A DNA stretch of 19,636 bases from NCBI GenBank assembly GCA_934670175.1, contig CAKUOX010000040.1:1-19636 (forward strand), written 5' to 3'. Below are positions 5,753 through 14,250 of the stretch, piece after piece; position 1 is the stretch's first letter, and every line of letters begins with the position of its first letter. A program made the position numbers and the translations under genes. Below the pieces are notes generated by a model. The model ran no database searches, was not told where the DNA came from, and was given only the letters and a program-made list of their open reading frames with translations. Source of the stretch: an uncultured Clostridia bacterium. GTDB taxonomy: Bacteria; Bacillota; Clostridia; Christensenellales; Aristaeellaceae.

Positions 5753-7196
5753 TGAAAAAAAGCCGTGCCCGATCCCGTTCGCGCGGCGCGACTGGCTGCT
5801 GCTGCTGGTTGTCGCCATCTGCGCGCTCGTCTTTGCATTTTGCCAGCCCAGCATATTTGATCGGAACTTCCGCCTGCCCGGAATCGGCATGACGCTGAGC
5901 GCGCTCGCACTGCTGGCAGCAGGCATGTGCTTCATCGGCAAAAAACGCATTCGCCTTTCGAAACAATGCGCTTTTCTGACGGCCGCCGCCGTACTGCTCG
6001 CACTGTGCTTTGGCATCTTCGACAATGAAATACTTCGGTTGATGAATCTGCCCGTGCTGTTTGCGCTATGTATGCTGGCGCTGCTGTCCGCGGCGCACGG
6101 CCCGGAATACCTGACAGGCGCGCGGCTGCTGCCGCGCATTATCGCCTACCTCATGCAGGCGCTGAAGCGCATTCCACTGCCCTGCCGCGCCGTTGCAGAT
6201 ACGCTGAAGCGGCGCGTGAATTCCGGAACGCCCGCGCTGCTGCTTGGCCTCGCCATTACCATTCCGGTGGTCGGCGTGGTGCTCCTGCTGCTATACAGCG
6301 CCGATTCTGTGTTCGCCGCAATGCTGGAGCGGCTGTTCTACCAGCCCGATAATGGCGATATTGCGCTGCTGATCTGGCGGCTGCTGAAGATGCTCGTGTT
6401 GACGCTGCTGACATTCGCCCTGCTCCACACGCTGAGCGCCCCCGCCGCGCAGAAGGACAGCGCCGAGCATCGCGCGTTTCCCATGTCCGCCATGCTCATG
6501 CCGCTGGCGGCGCTGGTCATACTGCTGGCGATATTCGATTATATCCAGTGCAAATACCTGTTCGGCGGCGCGTATATCGAGGTGATCCGAGGCGATTATG
6601 CGCAGTATGCCCGCAGCGGCTTCTTCCAGCTGGTCATTGCGGCCGCCATCAGCATGCTGCTGGCGCTGTCCGCACTTCGCAGGCACCCCGACAACGCCGC
6701 GATCCGCGTGCTGAGCGCGCTGCTGTCCCTGCTGACCGGCCTGCTGACCTTCTCCGCCGCCCGCCGCATGCAGCTCTACATACTTGAATTTGGCTTTACA
6801 ACGCTGCGCGCCGTGACACTGTGGGGCATGCTGGCCATCCTGATGCTGATCGCAAGCGCGCTCGTCAAGGTCGTCCGTCCACACACGCGCATCCGCAGCG
6901 CGCTGTGCGCCGCCATCATCGTTACATGGCTTATGCTGAATTATGCGAACGTCGATGCGCGCATCAGCCATTACAACTTTGCCGCATGGCAGCGCGGCGC
7001 GCTGCGCGAGCTGGACACGGATCTCATCGCAGTAGAGCTGTCCCCCGACGCACTTCCGCCCCTGCGCAAGCTCGCTGCCGGAGACGCACTGCTGCAGCAA
7101 AGGCTGGATAAGCTCGAAGCGCACTTCGAGCAGATGACTCGGCCAGTCTGGTACGACTGGAGTCTGAGCTGGACAAAGCTGCGCCCCGGCAAATGA
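5742..7196 (+). CDS. DUF4173-like polytopic membrane protein
   Basis: A 484-residue protein with about ten or more hydrophobic segments from residue 18 to about 400, and a soluble C-terminal tail of about 85 residues. The stretch IRGDYAQYARSGFFQLV (about 279-295), in the loop after a membrane helix, resembles the DUF4173 signature (YAEYARxGFFQL), and NYANVDARISHYNF (about 397-410) fits the family's conserved end. The family is functionally uncharacterised. The start overlaps the HTH gene by 11 bases and is preceded by GAGGAG, so expression is coupled to the regulator. DUF4153 is the closest alternative family name. Confidence 0.75.
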   Translation: MQTDEKKPCPIPFARRDWLLLLVVAICALVFAFCQPSIFDRNFRLPGIGMTLSALALLAAGMCFIGKKRIRLSKQCAFLTAAAVLLALCFGIFDNEILRLMNLPVLFALCMLALLSAAHGPEYLTGARLLPRIIAYLMQALKRIPLPCRAVADTLKRRVNSGTPALLLGLAITIPVVGVVLLLLYSADSVFAAMLERLFYQPDNGDIALLIWRLLKMLVLTLLTFALLHTLSAPAAQKDSAEHRAFPMSAMLMPLAALVILLAIFDYIQCKYLFGGAYIEVIRGDYAQYARSGFFQLVIAAAISMLLALSALRRHPDNAAIRVLSALLSLLTGLLTFSAARRMQLYILEFGFTTLRAVTLWGMLAILMLIASALVKVVRPHTRIRSALCAAIIVTWLMLNYANVDARISHYNFAAWQRGALRELDTDLIAVELSPDALPPLRKLAAGDALLQQRLDKLEAHFEQMTRPVWYDWSLSWTKLRPGK

Positions 7197-7233
7197 ACCG
7201 GGGTGCAGCTGCGAGAAGACCGGAGCATTCGAA

Positions 7234-7350
7234 TCAGTTGCTTACCGCTTCCTTCAGTGCATATATTGCAAGATCAATATCAGATTTCCGATTCTCATAG
7301 CAGCCTTCATATCCATCGCTATAGATGCTTGTAGTGAGAGATTTAATCAT
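7234..7350 (-). pseudogene. C-terminal remnant related to the neighbouring exported protein
   Basis: This 38-codon frame (MIKSLTTSIYSDGYEGCYEN...) has no convincing ribosome site and lies in the same frame as the preceding gene, separated by TGA, TAG and three codons. Its SDGYEGCYENRKSDID resembles the end of that gene (EDGYYENSLGDM), and both finish in a short helix ending SDN/VSN. I infer a truncated tandem duplicate rather than a functional peptide gene. The rest of the intergenic region down to 7197 holds nothing recognisable. Confidence 0.4.
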
Positions 7351-7362
7351 GTTCAAGCTCTA

Positions 7363-7878
7363 TCAGTTATCCGACAACGCATCGTTAAGCTTGCCTGCCA
7401 CCTCGGCCATATCACCTAGACTGTTTTCATAGTATCCGTCTTCAAACACACTTGAAAGCATAACCCTGACCACAGAATCAGCACATATATCGTGCATAAC
7501 ATACGTCGCCACTCCAGCAACGGATGAATAGATAATGATGCAATCCTGCTTTTCACCGTGGAGATATACGCCCAGTGTGCCATCACCCATGGCAACATAG
7601 CTTCTATTCAGCCATGCATTCGATACATCGAACTCCGATTTATCAACGACACGCGACAAATCCAAGCCGAGCAGAAGGGTCAGCAGTGCTCGGTTTTCAC
7701 TTGTAGCAAACCATTTGCCGACACTCATATCGATACAATTTGTAAGCTCTGCTTCAAATTCCACACCTTTTGAATCGTCGTCTTCTGCAAAAGCAACGCA
7801 GCTTGCAAGCAATAGCGCCAGGATCAGGATCAGCCCTACAGCTCTGGTCGCAATTTTTCTATCCTTCATCATTTTCAT
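7363..7878 (-). CDS. Small exported protein of unknown function
   Basis: A 171-residue protein with a clear signal peptide: basic start (MKMMKDRK), hydrophobic core 14-27, and then either signal peptidase cleavage after AFA (about residue 31) or a lipobox-like LASC (C at 27). The mature part is acidic, with no family I recognise. A weak ribosome site (AAAGGT) lies about 7 bases before the ATG. It sits 42 bp after another exported-protein gene, and part of the leader sequence is shared between the two, so they probably form one operon. Base composition is visibly more AT-rich than the neighbours, suggesting recent acquisition. A tail fragment of a related gene follows downstream. Confidence 0.7.
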   Translation of the reverse strand: MKMMKDRKIATRAVGLILILALLLASCVAFAEDDDSKGVEFEAELTNCIDMSVGKWFATSENRALLTLLLGLDLSRVVDKSEFDVSNAWLNRSYVAMGDGTLGVYLHGEKQDCIIIYSSVAGVATYVMHDICADSVVRVMLSSVFEDGYYENSLGDMAEVAGKLNDALSDN

Positions 7879-7920
7879 ATCCGTACCTTTCTCATCATTT
7901 CTTCTCGATTCGTATGCCTA

Positions 7921-8376
7921 TTAAGAGTTTAGGATGTTATTGTAGAACACGTCGATATCGTTCACGATCGCGCCATCACAATCCTCATCACGCAAAAGCC
8001 CGTTGTACATAACCAGCGTATTGGAGCTGATATTGAGGTATGTAAAAGCATACAATGCAGGCACATGATCAACTATCTTTTGAAACATAGCGACCGATGA
8101 CGCCTGGTGCGTGCCCTCGCTATCGGGTGCCAAAACATATTCCGTAAAACGAGTGCCGTCGCAGTGCTCAACAAGAATGCCTTTTTCATTCGAATAACAG
8201 TAGATGCCCGCCATCGATGTGTCCGAAATGACATGCGTAAAGGTATTCTCCTTAGCAACGACGCCCCTATTCGTGATCGCAATGCTGTCAAGAATCGAAT
8301 CAATACTCTCTGCAGCTGCAAAAGCAGCGCTTACCATTACCATTACTGCAAAGATCGCACATATTATTTTCTTCAT
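7921..8376 (-). CDS. Small exported protein of unknown function
   Basis: A 151-residue protein with a strong signal peptide (MKKIICAIFAVMVMVSAAFAAAES, probable cleavage near residue 20-22). The mature domain is about 130 residues, without a recognised motif. The start is well supported by GGAGGGG 5-6 bases upstream. It is first in a two-gene minus-strand operon and is preceded by a long leader and a good promoter at 8524-8552. Like its neighbour it is AT-richer than the surrounding genes. No partner outside the pair is suggested by context. Confidence 0.75.
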   Translation of the reverse strand: MKKIICAIFAVMVMVSAAFAAAESIDSILDSIAITNRGVVAKENTFTHVISDTSMAGIYCYSNEKGILVEHCDGTRFTEYVLAPDSEGTHQASSVAMFQKIVDHVPALYAFTYLNISSNTLVMYNGLLRDEDCDGAIVNDIDVFYNNILNS

Positions 8377-8523
8377 TTGTCCCCTCCATTCTTATTTCTC
8401 ACGATTCGTGTGCCTACACTATGAGCTAAACCCGCAGCTTTTTAACACCCCCTCAGCGAACAATTACATTTCAAGCCAACCGTACCACGAAACGCCGATT
8501 CACGCACGTGCGTGCTAATTGCA

Positions 8524-8552
8524 ATTATACCACAATTGATATTTATTTGCAA
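8524..8552 (-). promoter_or_regulatory. Promoter of the exported-protein operon
   Basis: On the minus strand TTGCAA (8547-8552) and a perfect TATAAT (8524-8529) are 17 bases apart. The predicted start near 8517 gives a leader of about 140 bases containing a CACGCACGTGCGTG palindrome. The rest of 8553-8752 holds no supported gene. Confidence 0.65.
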
Positions 8553-8752
8553 GTGCGTATATGCAATTGCGTCTATTTTTAACCTACTGCATACGTCACT
8601 ATGTAAAAAAACGTTAAGTCGATCGATCGTCAATGCTCATTCGTCGTAATTTATCAGTATTCTGAGGTTACGAAATGTCGAAATATCCATTCAGAAGTCA
8701 TCAAACCACCGTTCCAAAGCGCGCCGGGCTTGCATATCCACGTCTATAGCGA

Positions 8753-8791
8753 CACAGCCCTGTCCGCCGAGCTTCGGCGAACAGGGCTGTG
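8753..8791 (-). terminator. Terminator-like hairpin after the HD-domain gene
   Basis: A 17-bp stem with one G-T pair (8753-8769 with 8775-8791) and a 5-base loop lies 23 bp beyond the stop codon at 8815. On the minus strand no T-tract follows. The T-rich run is on the plus-strand side (8797-8809), so termination may be weak or mainly opposite. Position still favours 3'-end formation for the ABC/HD operon. Confidence 0.55.
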
Positions 8792-8814
8792 CGCATTCTT
8801 TGATTTTTTGTATG

Positions 8815-9381
8815 CTATTTTGAATTCCGAATCTTATCGAGCGAATCCTCGAGCACGGCTGCGCGCAATTCGCGGGTAAAATCCGAAAAGGCGCATTCGG
8901 ACGCGCCATAGGTCTGCTGCAGATCATACTCCAGCGGCAGCCAGGTGGCAATATCGGCCTCGTTGTGCTGGATCAGTGCTTCGAGCTTGTCAAACGCCTT
9001 ATACAGCCGCGCCTCGGGCGTCTCCAGCGCGTTCATTTCCTGAAACAGCGCCAGGAATTCCTCGCGCTCGCGCTCAGGCAGCAGCGCCGCCACCTGTTCC
9101 TCCACCGCGCGATCCTCGACCTCCGTGTCTGCCTGCGTCTTTTCAAAGGCAGGAATATCACCAGTCACGGCCTCACCCAGATCATGGATCAGGCACATCC
9201 GGATCACCCTGTCCATGTCCAGCTGCGGATACTCGTCGCGCGCGATCAGCGCCATCAGCGCCAGCCTCCAGCTGTGCTCCGCCACACTTTCGTGGCGTCC
9301 GCTGCTGGTATAGGAATGGCGGGTATTGCACTTCAGCTTCTCCGCCAGCTTCAGGAATTTCAGAAATTCTCCCGCGTCCAT
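8815..9381 (-). CDS. HD-domain hydrolase, YfbR/HDDC2-like nucleotidase
   Basis: A 188-residue cytoplasmic metal-dependent phosphohydrolase of the HD family. Metal ligands are visible: H36 in AEHSWR, H66-D67 in LIHDLGEA and D131 in KAFDKLEAL, all with family spacing. Characterised relatives (YfbR, HDDC2) dephosphorylate deoxynucleoside monophosphates; the substrate here is not proven. I chose the ATG at 9381 because GGAGG lies 6 bases upstream; a TTG at 9393 would place the ribosome site inside the gene. It follows the ABC transporter operon after a terminator-like hairpin, so it is probably reached by read-through. The context suits nucleotide salvage. Confidence 0.85.
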   Translation of the reverse strand: MDAGEFLKFLKLAEKLKCNTRHSYTSSGRHESVAEHSWRLALMALIARDEYPQLDMDRVIRMCLIHDLGEAVTGDIPAFEKTQADTEVEDRAVEEQVAALLPEREREEFLALFQEMNALETPEARLYKAFDKLEALIQHNEADIATWLPLEYDLQQTYGASECAFSDFTRELRAAVLEDSLDKIRNSK

Positions 9382-9410
9382 TCTATCCTCCAATGTGTTT
9401 TAAACACTTA

Positions 9411-9442
9411 CGGACTCCCGGCGCCATCGCGCAGGGAGTCCG
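9411..9442 (-). terminator. Hairpin after the ABC transporter genes
   Basis: A perfect 9-bp stem (9411-9419 with 9434-9442) around a 14-base loop follows the second permease gene. On the minus strand TAAGTGTTTT comes after it, a short T-run. It may be a partial terminator that lowers expression of the HD-domain gene. Confidence 0.5.
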
Positions 9443-9462
9443 CCGAATACTGTATTTCTTGC

Positions 9463-10707
9463 TTATTTGCCCGCTTCGCGCATGGCATTGGCGGGGTTCT
9501 TGGCCTTCATGGCGCGCAGGCCGTGCAGTACCAGCGACAGCGCAATAACGCCATAGGAGATGAACACGCGGAAATATTCGCCGATGCCCGCGTCGCCAAA
9601 GAGCGTATTGCCCGCAGCGGGGGCGACGATGAACAGCGTGTGGAACAGGATGCAGCCCAGAATCGCCTGCGCATTCGTTGCGCGAACGATGGACGCGCCG
9701 CCGACCAGAATGGCCGCACCGGCATACAGGCCGACCTGCTCATGCGCGCCGTAGGTCTGGAACACGCCGAAGTTCTGCACGAAGATCAGCTGGCCCCAAG
9801 CGGCGAGCACTGTAGAAAGCATGATCGCGATCACGCGCACGCGATCCACATTGATGCCCGAAGCATTTGCAACCGTCATGCTCTGGCCGACCGCGCGAAA
9901 CTGCTGACCCAAGCGGGTGCGCATAATGCCAATATTGAACATGCACAGCAGCGCGATGACGATCAGCGTCACCATCGGCACGCGAATGCTGGAGAAGATG
10001 GCCTTGATGGCCGGAATCTGATACAGCGCGACCGCCGCAGCGATGCCGATCAGCCAGGCGGCCGTCTGCTTGCGCTTGCCGTCCTTCTTGACCAGCAGCT
10101 TCACGATGCAGTAGAGCGCTGCCAGACCTGCGCACAGGTACAGCGCGGAGCTGAAGCCCATGCGCCAGATGCCGTCCAGCGCGTACTTGATGTCGTTCAG
10201 CTCAATGGTGTTGGCCACACCGGTAGAGCCCTTGATGACCAGGCCGTTGGTGTGCAGCGGGATCAGGTTGCCGAAGATGAACAGGAACAGCAGCTGATAC
10301 AGGCCGTTTGCAAAATAGCCCAGGATCATACCGCCGATCATTTCCTGACCCTTCATCTTGTTGAGCAGTTTACCGATCAGGAAGCCGAACAGCGCGGCGA
10401 TCGGCACGATCATCAGCGCCGCGAGCAGGAAGCCGCCCAGGCCCTGAATCTGCCATTCTGTCACCCACAGTGCGGCGATCTGCGCCGCCATGGCGCCGAT
10501 GGTGATGGCAAAGTTGATGCCCATGCCGGCAACGATCGGAATGATCAGCGCCAGCGCAATGAAAGCATTTCTGGCCAGACGGCCGGAGAGCTCATACGCA
10601 ACGTAGGACAGCGACTGTCCCGAGCAGAGGATCGAGAGAATGCACAGCACGACGAACAGGATCGTAACGGCATTGTCCCGCAGCATGGCGCGATAGTCTT
10701 TACGCAC
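9463..10707 (-). CDS. ABC transporter permease 2 (YufQ/RbsC-like)
   Basis: A polytopic inner-membrane permease of the branched-chain/ribose superfamily (BPD_transp_2), 414 residues with about ten membrane segments. Typical motifs are GMGINFAITIGAMAAQIAA near the N terminus, LNKMKGQEMIGGMILGYFAN (the EMI loop that contacts the ATPase), and ALLCMFNIGIMRTRLGQQFRAVGQ with a conserved GxxxxVANASGI after it. The start is probably the GTG at 10707, 8 bases from GGAGG; a GTG at 10716 overlaps the ribosome site itself. The gene overlaps the first permease gene by 8 bases (GTGCGTAA), so translation is coupled. It forms a heterodimeric channel with the other permease. Confidence 0.88.
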   Translation of the reverse strand: MRKDYRAMLRDNAVTILFVVLCILSILCSGQSLSYVAYELSGRLARNAFIALALIIPIVAGMGINFAITIGAMAAQIAALWVTEWQIQGLGGFLLAALMIVPIAALFGFLIGKLLNKMKGQEMIGGMILGYFANGLYQLLFLFIFGNLIPLHTNGLVIKGSTGVANTIELNDIKYALDGIWRMGFSSALYLCAGLAALYCIVKLLVKKDGKRKQTAAWLIGIAAAVALYQIPAIKAIFSSIRVPMVTLIVIALLCMFNIGIMRTRLGQQFRAVGQSMTVANASGINVDRVRVIAIMLSTVLAAWGQLIFVQNFGVFQTYGAHEQVGLYAGAAILVGGASIVRATNAQAILGCILFHTLFIVAPAAGNTLFGDAGIGEYFRVFISYGVIALSLVLHGLRAMKAKNPANAMREAGK

Positions 10708-12583
10708 GAGACTCACCTCCAGACTTGGTCAGCGCATAGAGGATGATGCCGTTGGAGATCAGTATGCGCATGGTTTCGGAAATCGTAGACTGCGGTACCA
10801 GCGCATTTGCCACGGGCATGCCCAGCGTCAATACGCCCTGGAACAGGAAGGTACCGATCAGCACATGGCTGATCTTGCAGCGACTGGTGCTCGCACCGCC
10901 GATCAGGATGGCGGAAGCGGCCACAAAGCCCATCTGGCGCGGCGCGGTGTACAGCTGCATGAAGCCGTAGCTCTGCGAATACACCAGAATGCCGATCGCG
11001 CCCAGCATGGTGGACAGCATCGTGCCGATGATGCGCATCTTGTTTACGCTGGTGCCGGTAGCTTCAGCAAAGCGCTGATTGTTGCCGACCGCGCGCATCG
11101 CGACGCCTGTCTTGGAGCGCATGAACAGCCACATCAGGAAGCAGCACAGGATCATGAACAGCAGCAGACCTGTGGGAACCTTCAGCGAACCGATCTTAAA
11201 CGCCAGGAAGTCATCCAGCAGATGGCTGAACGTGGAGTTCATGGAAATGGTGTTTCTCAGGCCCGTGCCCAGCGGCCATCTCAGCTCGAGCGACTTGAAC
11301 GGCAGCACCAGCCAGGCGATGCACATCAGCGATACGATCGAGAAGCCCACATAGGTGGTTACAGACATTTCGCTGCCCTTCAGGCGGTTGAGCATGTTGC
11401 CATAGAGCCAGCCGCAGATCAGGGAAATGACGATGCCGACTGCACAGGCGAACAGGAAGCCGACCCAGCCGCTGATGCGGTATTCGATCGCCATCAGACC
11501 GCCGATCAGGCCGCCGACGATACCGATCGGCAGACCCAGATTCAGGCCGATACCGCTCTGGATGCCGGGCACCATGGCCAGCACCAGAATGGAGTTCATA
11601 CCCATGCGCACCAGCGTGCTGCTCATCAGGCCCGTCAGCGACAGATCGCACAGCAGCGCCACCACGCACAGCACGATGAAGAACATGCCGATGATCATGC
11701 GCGGCACGCCCAGTGCCTTCACGATCTGGCGATAGAAAGCGATGATCAGCGCCAGGAATACCAGCGCGACGCTGATGTAGATCAGATCGTCGCCATAGCG
11801 CGCGATCTGCGCGGATGTGCGGCCGTTCACCGCATCCAGTCCGCCGCCCGCCGCATAGCGGTCAAAGCGCGCGGCAAAATCATCGCCGGACTGCGCCACG
11901 ATGCCGTAGATCGTAGATTTCAGCGTGTTGAGCGCATCCTCGTCCAGCGCCTCGTAGAGCTTCGTCAGCTCCGCGCCGACGGCGACATACTTTTCATCCG
12001 CCACGCCCATCAGGCGCTCCATTTCAGGCGTCGCCACAAAGCCGGACATGTCCACGACTTCTTCTTCCTCGAGCATGGCACTGTCCAGATCCGCTTCGCC
12101 CGCGGCGTCTACCTCAGCCTCAATGACCTCTTCCTCCACCACGTTGCCCGCAGCTTCCATCTCGGCGATGTAGGCTGCCTGCGCGGAAGCCTCTTCCGTA
12201 TAATAGGCGTCCAGCGCCACTTCCAGGTCGGTCAGCGCCGCGTCGATGCCCGTCATATCGGCCGTTTCAAAATCGATCATATTGGCACTGGAGTTGGCGC
12301 GTACCTCCTCCTCCGCCTTGGCTACGGCTTCGCGGATCGCGGACATGCCGCCGCCCGCCGCCTTGGCCTCTTCCATGGCCTTCGCCTTGGCGATGGCCAC
12401 ATAGGATTCGACCGCGCCCTCGCCAGTAGCAAGCAGCACCGCGCGCGTGCGCATATCCTTCAGATAGCCCGCGCCCTTTTCGCCGCCGCGCGTATTCATG
12501 CCGACAACGCCCGTGATCGCGAGCGCCACAGCAAGCACCAGAACGACCGCGGATACGATATACTTCACAGCGTTCTTACGCAT
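10700..12583 (-). CDS. ABC transporter permease 1 with a large extracytoplasmic insertion
   Basis: A 627-residue permease, much longer than the usual 330-370. The first membrane helix is at 6-28, followed by about 235 residues of soluble, helical, acidic sequence (30-265) with a glutamate/aspartate-rich run at 148-178, then a membrane helix at 266-284 and the ordinary BPD_transp_2 core. The core shows GIGLNLGLPIGIVGGLIGG, LNRLKGSEMSVTTYVGF (ATPase-contact loop) and AMRAVGNNQRFAEATG. The ATG at 12583 is 9 bases from GGAGG and overlaps the ATPase gene by 8 bases (ATGCGTAA). The insertion lies on the outer face and may interact with the binding protein or the cell wall. Confidence 0.85.
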   Translation of the reverse strand: MRKNAVKYIVSAVVLVLAVALAITGVVGMNTRGGEKGAGYLKDMRTRAVLLATGEGAVESYVAIAKAKAMEEAKAAGGGMSAIREAVAKAEEEVRANSSANMIDFETADMTGIDAALTDLEVALDAYYTEEASAQAAYIAEMEAAGNVVEEEVIEAEVDAAGEADLDSAMLEEEEVVDMSGFVATPEMERLMGVADEKYVAVGAELTKLYEALDEDALNTLKSTIYGIVAQSGDDFAARFDRYAAGGGLDAVNGRTSAQIARYGDDLIYISVALVFLALIIAFYRQIVKALGVPRMIIGMFFIVLCVVALLCDLSLTGLMSSTLVRMGMNSILVLAMVPGIQSGIGLNLGLPIGIVGGLIGGLMAIEYRISGWVGFLFACAVGIVISLICGWLYGNMLNRLKGSEMSVTTYVGFSIVSLMCIAWLVLPFKSLELRWPLGTGLRNTISMNSTFSHLLDDFLAFKIGSLKVPTGLLLFMILCCFLMWLFMRSKTGVAMRAVGNNQRFAEATGTSVNKMRIIGTMLSTMLGAIGILVYSQSYGFMQLYTAPRQMGFVAASAILIGGASTSRCKISHVLIGTFLFQGVLTLGMPVANALVPQSTISETMRILISNGIILYALTKSGGESRA

Positions 12584-14180
12584 TTGCCGCATCCTCCTTT
12601 CGTTCGGGTTTAATGCCGGACATGGCCAGACCGAAGCTCGCGTTGGAATCGTCCGCTCCGAGCACATCCACGACCTTGCCTTCCGATACGATCGCGATGC
12701 GGCTGCAGATCGAGCGCAGCTCCATCAGCTCGGAGGACACCATGACGATCGTCATGCCGTGCTCGCGGTTCAGGCGCACCAGCGTTTCCAGCACCAGCTT
12801 CTTCGCGCCGATGTCGATGCCGCGCGTCGGCTCGGAAACGAACAGGCATTTCGGCCCCATCAGCAGCGCGCGCGCGATGCACACCTTCTGCTGGTTGCCG
12901 CCGGAAAGCGTGCCCACGGGCTGAAGCGCCGAGGTACAGCGAATGTCCAGCTCCTTAATCATTTCGTTGGCCTTATCGCGGATCGCGCGCGAATCGCGCT
13001 GCGTAAACAGCCCGAAGCGCTTCAGGTATTCACCCTTGATCTGCATGGCGTTGTAGACCATGTTGTCTTCAATGGACTGCTCCAGCAGCAGGCCGACGCC
13101 GCGCCTGTCCTCAGAAACCATGGCCATGCCGCTTTCAAGCGCGCGGCGCGGATTGCCCAGCTCGTGCTTCTGGCCGAAGAACGTGACCTCGCCGCTGGCG
13201 GGATACAGACCCATGATGCCGTTGGGGATGCCGATCTTGCCCTGTCCGGCCAGGCCGCCGATGCCGAAGATCTCGCCCTCGTATACGGTAAGATCCACGC
13301 CCTTGGCCTCTTCGCCGGGCATCGCGACGTGCAGATCGCGCACCTCGAGCGCCACCCTGTCGGAATGCGGCGCAGCGTCGCCCCTTTCGACGATCGCTTC
13401 GCTCTTGCGGCCGACCATCAGCTCGGCCAGCTCCACGGCGTTGGTGTCCTTCTTTTCGCGCATGGCGGCGAGCTTGCCGTCGCGCAGGATCGTGATGGAA
13501 TCGGCCGCTTCGATGACCTCATCCAGACGATGCGTTATAAAAATAATGGCGATGCCACTGGCGGCGATCTGCTTCATCACATGGATCAGCTGATCGGCCT
13601 CGGATTCGGTGAGCACGGCGGTCGGCTCGTCGAATACCAGCAGCTTGATGCCCTTTTTGTCGATCTCACGCGCGATCTCTACGAACTGCATGTAGCCGAC
13701 CGGCATACCCTTTACCAGCGTATACTCGTCGATGCTCATGCCCACGCTGTCGAGCGCAACGCGCGCATCCTTCGCCATGGCCTTCATGTTCAGGCTTTCA
13801 AGGCTCTTGCCAAAGATGCGGCTGGCGATATTGGGCGTGGTGATCTCGCGGTTCAGCTTGATATTTTCAGTAACGGTGAAGCCGGGAAGCAGCATGAATT
13901 CCTGATGCACCATGCCGATGCCCTTCTCCATCGCGTCGTGCGGCGAATGAATGGTCGTGCTTTCGCCGTCAATGGCGACCTGACCTTCGAAGCCGCCGGT
14001 GGAATGAATGACCGGCATGCCGAACAGCACGTTCATCAGCGTGCTCTTGCCGGCGCCGTTTTCGCCCAGCAGGGCGTGGATCTCGCCCGGACGCACGGAA
14101 AGCGATACATCGTCCAGAACGGTATTCTCGCCGTAGCGTTTCGTGATGTGTTCCATTTGAAGCACGTATTCTGCGCTCAA
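12576..14180 (-). CDS. ABC transporter ATP-binding protein, two fused nucleotide-binding domains
   Basis: A 534-residue cytoplasmic ATPase of the sugar/nucleoside type (RbsA, YufO). Domain 1 has Walker A GENGAGKST (39-47), Q-loop VHQEF (91-95) and Walker B LLVFDEP (180-186), but its signature is GMPVGYMQF (158-166) in place of LSGGxxQ. Domain 2 has a degenerate Walker A (LAGQGKIGIPNG, 310-321), a complete signature LSGGNQQK (425-432) and EPTRGID (450-456). Asymmetric sites are usual in this family. The start is probably the TTG at 14180, 8 bases from AAGGAGG. It lies between the binding-protein gene and the permeases and powers import. Confidence 0.88.
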   Translation of the reverse strand: MSAEYVLQMEHITKRYGENTVLDDVSLSVRPGEIHALLGENGAGKSTLMNVLFGMPVIHSTGGFEGQVAIDGESTTIHSPHDAMEKGIGMVHQEFMLLPGFTVTENIKLNREITTPNIASRIFGKSLESLNMKAMAKDARVALDSVGMSIDEYTLVKGMPVGYMQFVEIAREIDKKGIKLLVFDEPTAVLTESEADQLIHVMKQIAASGIAIIFITHRLDEVIEAADSITILRDGKLAAMREKKDTNAVELAELMVGRKSEAIVERGDAAPHSDRVALEVRDLHVAMPGEEAKGVDLTVYEGEIFGIGGLAGQGKIGIPNGIMGLYPASGEVTFFGQKHELGNPRRALESGMAMVSEDRRGVGLLLEQSIEDNMVYNAMQIKGEYLKRFGLFTQRDSRAIRDKANEMIKELDIRCTSALQPVGTLSGGNQQKVCIARALLMGPKCLFVSEPTRGIDIGAKKLVLETLVRLNREHGMTIVMVSSELMELRSICSRIAIVSEGKVVDVLGADDSNASFGLAMSGIKPERKEDAANA

Positions 14181-14250
14181 ATCTCTTACCTCCTTGTGCA
14201 CAGGGGACATCCCTCCCCTATTTGTGTTTGCCCCCCATGTCACGGAAACA

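Noticed and set aside
8691..8951. An 86-codon minus-strand frame overlapping the HD gene end and the terminator hairpin
   Set aside because: No ribosome site, and it runs through the hairpin. Its end looks helical but matches nothing known.
12576..14180. Truncation of the ATPase because of the poor signature and Walker A motifs
   Set aside because: Length and motif order are normal, and one degenerate site in each half is usual for fused sugar/nucleoside ABC ATPases.
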